Below are positions 59,509-64,000 of a DNA stretch of 64,000 bases, one piece after another. A program made the translations under genes and the position numbers. The stretch is from Cannabis sativa (lineage: Eukaryota > Streptophyta > Magnoliopsida > Rosales > Cannabaceae): contig NC_083605.1 in the NCBI RefSeq assembly GCF_029168945.1, positions 41,491,280-41,555,279 of the forward strand, given 5' to 3'. Positions within the stretch are counted from its first letter, which is position 1, and every line of letters begins with the position of its first letter. Below the pieces are notes generated by a model. That model did not search any database and was not told where the DNA came from. It saw nothing but the letters and a program-made list of their open reading frames with translations.

Positions 59509-61796
59509 TGTAACACCCTAACTAGCATAGGCGTATTACGTGATTTTTCAAACATACTGTGCAGCTCGTTGCTAATCAACGACGTTTATGGAAAACGTGA
59601 TTAATTAAAATTTTTGCTTATTACTTAAACTTGTAAAATATTTATACAAAAGACTCGGGATCCCGATTACAAAACCATTTACAAAAGTTTACTGATTATA
59701 CAAAATACTTGTCGTCTAGCGACTAATTACAAAATAGCCTCGCTGACCCGATGATCTTACGCTCCAGGCCTAACCGCCCCGACATGTACAATCTTCAACG
59801 GCTCGCTCACGGTTCATCAACTCTAGCCTTGCCCTTACCTACACATAAATATAGCACTGTGAGTAAACAGACTCAGTAAAAAAAGCATAATAATATTCAT
59901 ACACAAAACCCGGGTCATGATCAGACGCCCATACCCCTGATCATAACCCTAACTGCCGTGTCAAACACGATACTGAGTCCCCCTAACTGTCGTGTCCAAC
60001 ACGGCACTGAGTTCTGAACGTTCATAGAGACGGTACTATTGACAAGTAACTGCCTAATCGGTCGAACCCGTCATACTCTGGCTGCTGGTCATACTCCAGC
60101 CTGTACCGACGTGTTACGATATCAGCCTGATCGGTCGAACTGGTCATACTCCGGCTGCTGGTCATACTCCAGCCTGTACCGACGTGATACGTCAAATAGT
60201 ACGGAACCACCAACCTAAGTATCAGCCTAATCGGTCGAGCCGGTCATACTCCGGCTGCTGGTCATACTCCAGCCTGTACCGACGTGACAAAGTTGGATGG
60301 TTCGAAGCCAACATACATATCTAATGTAATCTAACAGGCTTCCTACATGTACGCTAAACATGTAATCTACATATGCATACTGTTATACTAGTCTTACCTC
60401 AATTCCGAATTCAGGTGTGCCGGTCAACCTGACTGGAACGAACTGCGCGGCGGATTACAGGCTCCTAAACCGTAAAAATCACAATACCGATAAGTGACAC
60501 GCTAAATCACAACAGGGACAAAGGTTTTAAAACCAAACTTAACCTACTTTAACTTGATACAAAAATACCCCAAACTAGCAGGAAACAAACTGCTTGAAAA
60601 CCTGAAACTAGCACGAAACGACCAGTTAAGAAAAACCGGTTTCTCAACCTACTGTAAAATCCGGGTAACCGGTTTTACAAGCCGGTTTTACCCAGAAAAC
60701 CCACAAAAATCAATTCTCCAACCAAAACGTTTCCAAAGTCAACCAAACTTTCCAGACCTGCTAATTAGACCCTAATAAACATTTTCCAAATGGTAAAACA
60801 AAGCTTCATGCACAAAATCAAAATCCACCATTAAAGCTCCAAGCTTTGAGTTCTAAACTCAAACTTGGTTAAATCTTACAAACAAGCATCCAAACCAACT
60901 CAAATCTACTTAGACATGCATAAAATCACCTCTAAAAACTACAGCAAACATCACAAAACAGCAGCAACAGATTTCAACAATTTTCTTTGAAAACCATAGT
61001 TTTGAGCAAAAATTTCATAACTTAATAAAATCAAGTAATCACCAGCCCTAACAAGCTTGAATCAACATTTTAAATCAAAAATAAACCTCTGAAATCAACA
61101 TCAAAATACAGCAGCAAGAACAACTCAAAAATAAGCATGCAAACCATTTCTTTTTCATCCAAAAATCAAGAAACTAAAAGAAAGGAAGCTAGGACAAGGA
61201 TTACCTCTACAAGATTACTAAGAACTTTCTGAAAATCACAAGAATCAACCAAAGAAACCCAGCCCTAGCAGCTCCCAAGCTTGGCCGAAAAGAGAGAGAG
61301 AGAAAGAGCTTTGAAAAATTCTAATTTTCTAACTTTGAAGAATAATGAGAAAATAAAAATGCTATTTTAAATCTTTACTTCCGCCAAAAGAAATGCCACA
61401 TACTCATATAATTTCACCATATAAAGTCCACTAAAGGACAAAATAACAATGGGGCAAAATGACCATTTTGCCCCTTCTCACTAAAATAGCATAACTAACA
61501 CTAAAGGGGTATTTTGGGAATTTCTAAATTCCCGGCCATTCCCGACATTGCCAATGTCTAATAAACCGTCCCAAACTACTAACATACTAAGTTGTGATTT
61601 TACTGAGCCAAACACCGAGTTCCAAAATACCGGGCACCGGAAATGCAAAATTATGAAACTACTAAATGACATAAAAAAAATGCATCTCTGAATTCAATAA
61701 TAACAGTATAATAATTATTTAAATAGCTATAAATAATTTTCATAATTAAAAAGTGATTAACTGCTAATTTCCAGATTAAACTAAGCGGTCTTTACA
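59509..61796 (-). repeat. 3' LTR of Tekay-type gypsy element M
   Basis: The plus strand runs TGTAACACCC to TCTTTACA (2,288 bp). Left flank ttgac (59504-59508) would be the target duplication. Next to the right edge is cccacttaaaagg, complement of a polypurine tract (61797-61820), which confirms the 3' LTR of a minus-strand element. A segment with tcggtcga and ggctgctggtcatactccagcctgtaccgacgtg occurs three times, starting at 60054, 60127 and 60227. Confidence 0.88.
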
Positions 61797-61832
61797 ACTA
61801 TTCCCCACTTAAAAGGATTTCGTCCCCGAAAT

Positions 61833-62284
61833 CTATCTGAATAACTCTGGATATTGAGCTCTCATATCTGACTCTATCTCCCAGGTGGCTTCCTCCACCT
61901 TGCTGTTTCTCCAGAGAACTTTGACCAATGCTATGGTCTTATTCCGAAGGACTTTATCCTTTCTATCCAGGATCTGCACTGGCTGTTCTTCGTAAGTCAT
62001 ATCTGGCTGCAGTTCTAGGCTCTTATAACTGAGTATATGAGAGGGATCTAAAACGTATTTTCTCAACATCGAGACATGGAATACGTTATGAACTGCTGAT
62101 AAAGTTGGAGGCAACGCTAACCGGTATGCCACTTGACCTATCTTCTCGAGAATCTTGAAAGGTCCTGTAAATCTAGGGCATAACTTGCCTCTTTTCCCGA
62201 AACATTTGATCCCCTTCATCGAAGATACCCGTAAAAACACATGGTCCCCTACTTGGAACTCAACATCTCTGCGTTTCGGATCTG
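61833..62284 (-). pseudogene. pol: Element M integrase C-terminus with chromodomain
   Basis: The frame begins in the SH3-like part (VFLRVSSMKGIK, GKLCPRFTGPFKIL), has VHNVFHVSMLRKYV, and ends with a chromodomain (QPVQILDRKDKVLRNK, VKVLWRN, EATWEIESDM), stop at 61833. In the chromodomain group of gypsy elements this module helps direct integration to particular chromatin. It is out of frame with the upstream integrase: one A seems lost from an A-run near 62284. Confidence 0.92.
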
Positions 62285-63769
62285 CATAACTTTCTGTCTA
62301 CTCTGTGAGGCAAGCATTCTAGCTTTTATCTTCTCTATTGCCTCATTGGTCCACTGCACTGACTCCGGACCTAAGTACTTTCTCTCCCCTGTCTCATCCC
62401 AGTGGATGGGAGATCTACATTTCCTACCGTATAACAGTTCATAGAGGGCCATCCCTATCGTACTCTGATACCTGTTGTTGTAAGAAAATTCTATCAACGG
62501 TAGATATTTATTCCAAGAGCCTTCAAAATCCATAACACAGGCTCGCAACATGTCCTCCAATATCTGAATTGTCCTTTCGGACTGACCATCTGTCTGAGGA
62601 TGGAATGCTGTACTGAATTTCAACTTTGTACCCATTGCTCGTTGCAAACTCTGCCAAAATTTGGAGGTGAACTTCGGATCCCCATCCGAAACTATAGACT
62701 TCGGTACCCCGTGAAGTCTTACAATCTCTCTGACATACAATTCTGCCAACTGATCCACTGTAAATGTTGTTCTAACCGGCAGAAAATGAGCAGATTTTGT
62801 GAATCGATCCACCACTACCCAGATGGAATCAAACAAACCCGTGGTCCTAGGTAACCCGACCATAAAATCCATCGCGATATCTTCCCACTTCCATTCTGGT
62901 AGGGTTAGAGGCTGCAACAACCCTGCTGGTCTCTGATGTTCAGCCTTAATTTGCTGACAAGTGAGGCATCTCGATACGAATTTTACCAAATTCTTCTTCA
63001 TACCGCTCCACCAGAAGTACGGTTTACGATCTTGGTACATCTTACTGGTGTCGAGATGCAGAGAATACGGGGTAGAATGAGCCTCCTCAAAGATCTCATT
63101 CCTGAGTTCCACACTATTCAGAACGCAAACCCTAGCTTTATACAGAAGCATCCCGTTGTCTGACACTGAGAAATCCCTGGCTTGACCAGCCAAAACCTCA
63201 TCTCTGATCTTCATTAATTCTGGATCCGTCATCTGAGCGGCCATAATTCTTTCCAACAGATCAGATTGCAGCGTTAAGTTGTGAAGCTGACCTACCACAA
63301 ACTCAATGCTGGATCTAACCATATCCTCTACTAGCTGAGGAGAAATCTGAACCATGCTAGCTACCTGCCCGAGACCCTTTCTGCTCAGGGCATCGGCCAC
63401 TACATTGGCCTTCCCAGGGTGATAAAGAATCTCACAGTCATAATCTTTCACTAATTCCAACCAACGTCTCTGTCTCATGTTCAAATCTTTCTGAGTAAAG
63501 AAATACTTGAGACTTTTATGGTCGGTATAGATTTCAAACCTTTCTCCGTAAAGGTAATGCCGCCAAATCTTCAATGCAAAAACCACTGCGGCCAACTCTA
63601 GTTCATGAGTCGGGTATCGCTGTTCATAATCCTTTAACTGACGGGAGGCATAAGCGATGACCCGATCGACTTGCATCAACACACACCCCAGACCCTGTCT
63701 GGATGCATCACAATAAACTACAAACTTCTCATTGTCTGAAGGCAAAGCTAGCACTGGAGCGGTAATCAA
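62249..63769 (-). pseudogene. pol: Element M RNase H and integrase
   Basis: The 506-codon frame holds RNase H (D21, E56, D83, D126; [20 protein letters not shown]) and integrase with zinc ligands H231, H238, C268, C271 and catalytic D301 (AMDFMVGLP), D362 (SDGDPKF) and E398 (GQSERTIQ). The catalytic residues are all present, so this is among the least damaged proteins here. It is closed upstream by a stop near 63787 and ends in a frameshift before the chromodomain segment. Family is Tekay/Del-like, judged from the chromodomain and RNase H signatures. Confidence 0.93.
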
Positions 63770-64000
63770 CCTTTGCTTCAGCTCCTAAAAATTAGCTTCG
63801 CACTTGTCTGACCAGACAAACCACTGATTCTTCTTTGTGAGTTCGGTTAGGGGCATTGAAATTTTTGAAAACCCTTCCACGAACCTACGGTAGTACCCAG
63901 CTAAACCCAAGAAGCTTCTGATCTCTATCACAGTCTTCGGTCTCGGGCAATCCCTGACGGATTCGATCTTCCCGGGATCAACCTTGATCCCATCTTTGCT
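63770..64000 (-). pseudogene. pol: Element M reverse transcriptase C-terminus, partial
   Basis: On the minus strand this reads [18 protein letters not shown], then [19 protein letters not shown] and [18 protein letters not shown], the conserved end of gypsy RT before RNase H. A stop separates it from the next frame. The catalytic YVDD region lies beyond the window. Confidence 0.92.

Overview
The window looks like plant nuclear DNA, most likely from a eudicot. It is AT-rich, and every coding signal I can recognise belongs to LTR retrotransposons: Ty1/copia elements, Ty3/gypsy elements of the Tat type, and Ty3/gypsy elements of the chromodomain (Tekay/Del) type. I see no host protein gene, rRNA, tRNA, CRISPR array, bacterial operon or virus. 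The species cannot be fixed from this sequence alone.

Layout, left to right. 1-639: outer end of a Tekay-type LTR (-). 645-3048: 3' end of copia J (+). 3049-6062: decayed pol of Tat element A (+), interrupted by the complete Tat element B (6068-14837, 868-bp LTRs, 5-bp target duplication gtagc) and resuming at 14843-15107. A then has a 28-bp tandem repeat and an intron-containing antisense ORF (15796-17752, -). 17753-25853: copia C with a 5' LTR, a very long untranslated leader, a decayed pol and a truncated LTR. 25854-26178: two short LTR ends left by nested insertions. 26179-31686: Tat element G (-), with an antisense ORF and a gag remnant but no pol. 31687-33630: inverted copia leader fragment N. 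33631-35485: 5' LTR and gag of Tat element E (+). 35486-52271: Tat element F (-), split by copia D (39689-50071, target duplication atatc), which itself contains the 5' LTR of another copia. 52272-56290: copia K. 56291-59508: copia L, whose LTR carries a ~520-bp internal duplication. 59509-64000: Tekay element M (-), running off the window.

These are selfish elements rather than a cooperating gene set. Almost every gag and pol is broken by stops, frameshifts or deletions, so any recent movement must have used proteins supplied from elsewhere. B has the most similar LTR pair (about 21 substitutions in 868 bp by eye) but is also defective.

The most interesting signal is in the 3-4 kb untranslated leaders of the copia elements (C, D, K, L, N). 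They hold a GC-rich palindromic island, a two-tier hairpin with compensatory changes between copies, and a structured domain just before gag, present twice in C and K. Helices in this domain are kept by paired substitutions and its hairpins share the loop CTAAT. This is a candidate RNA element for packaging, dimerisation or translation. The other notable signal is a pair of antisense ORFs in Tat elements A and G, with a shared splice acceptor and, in A, two phase-consistent introns.
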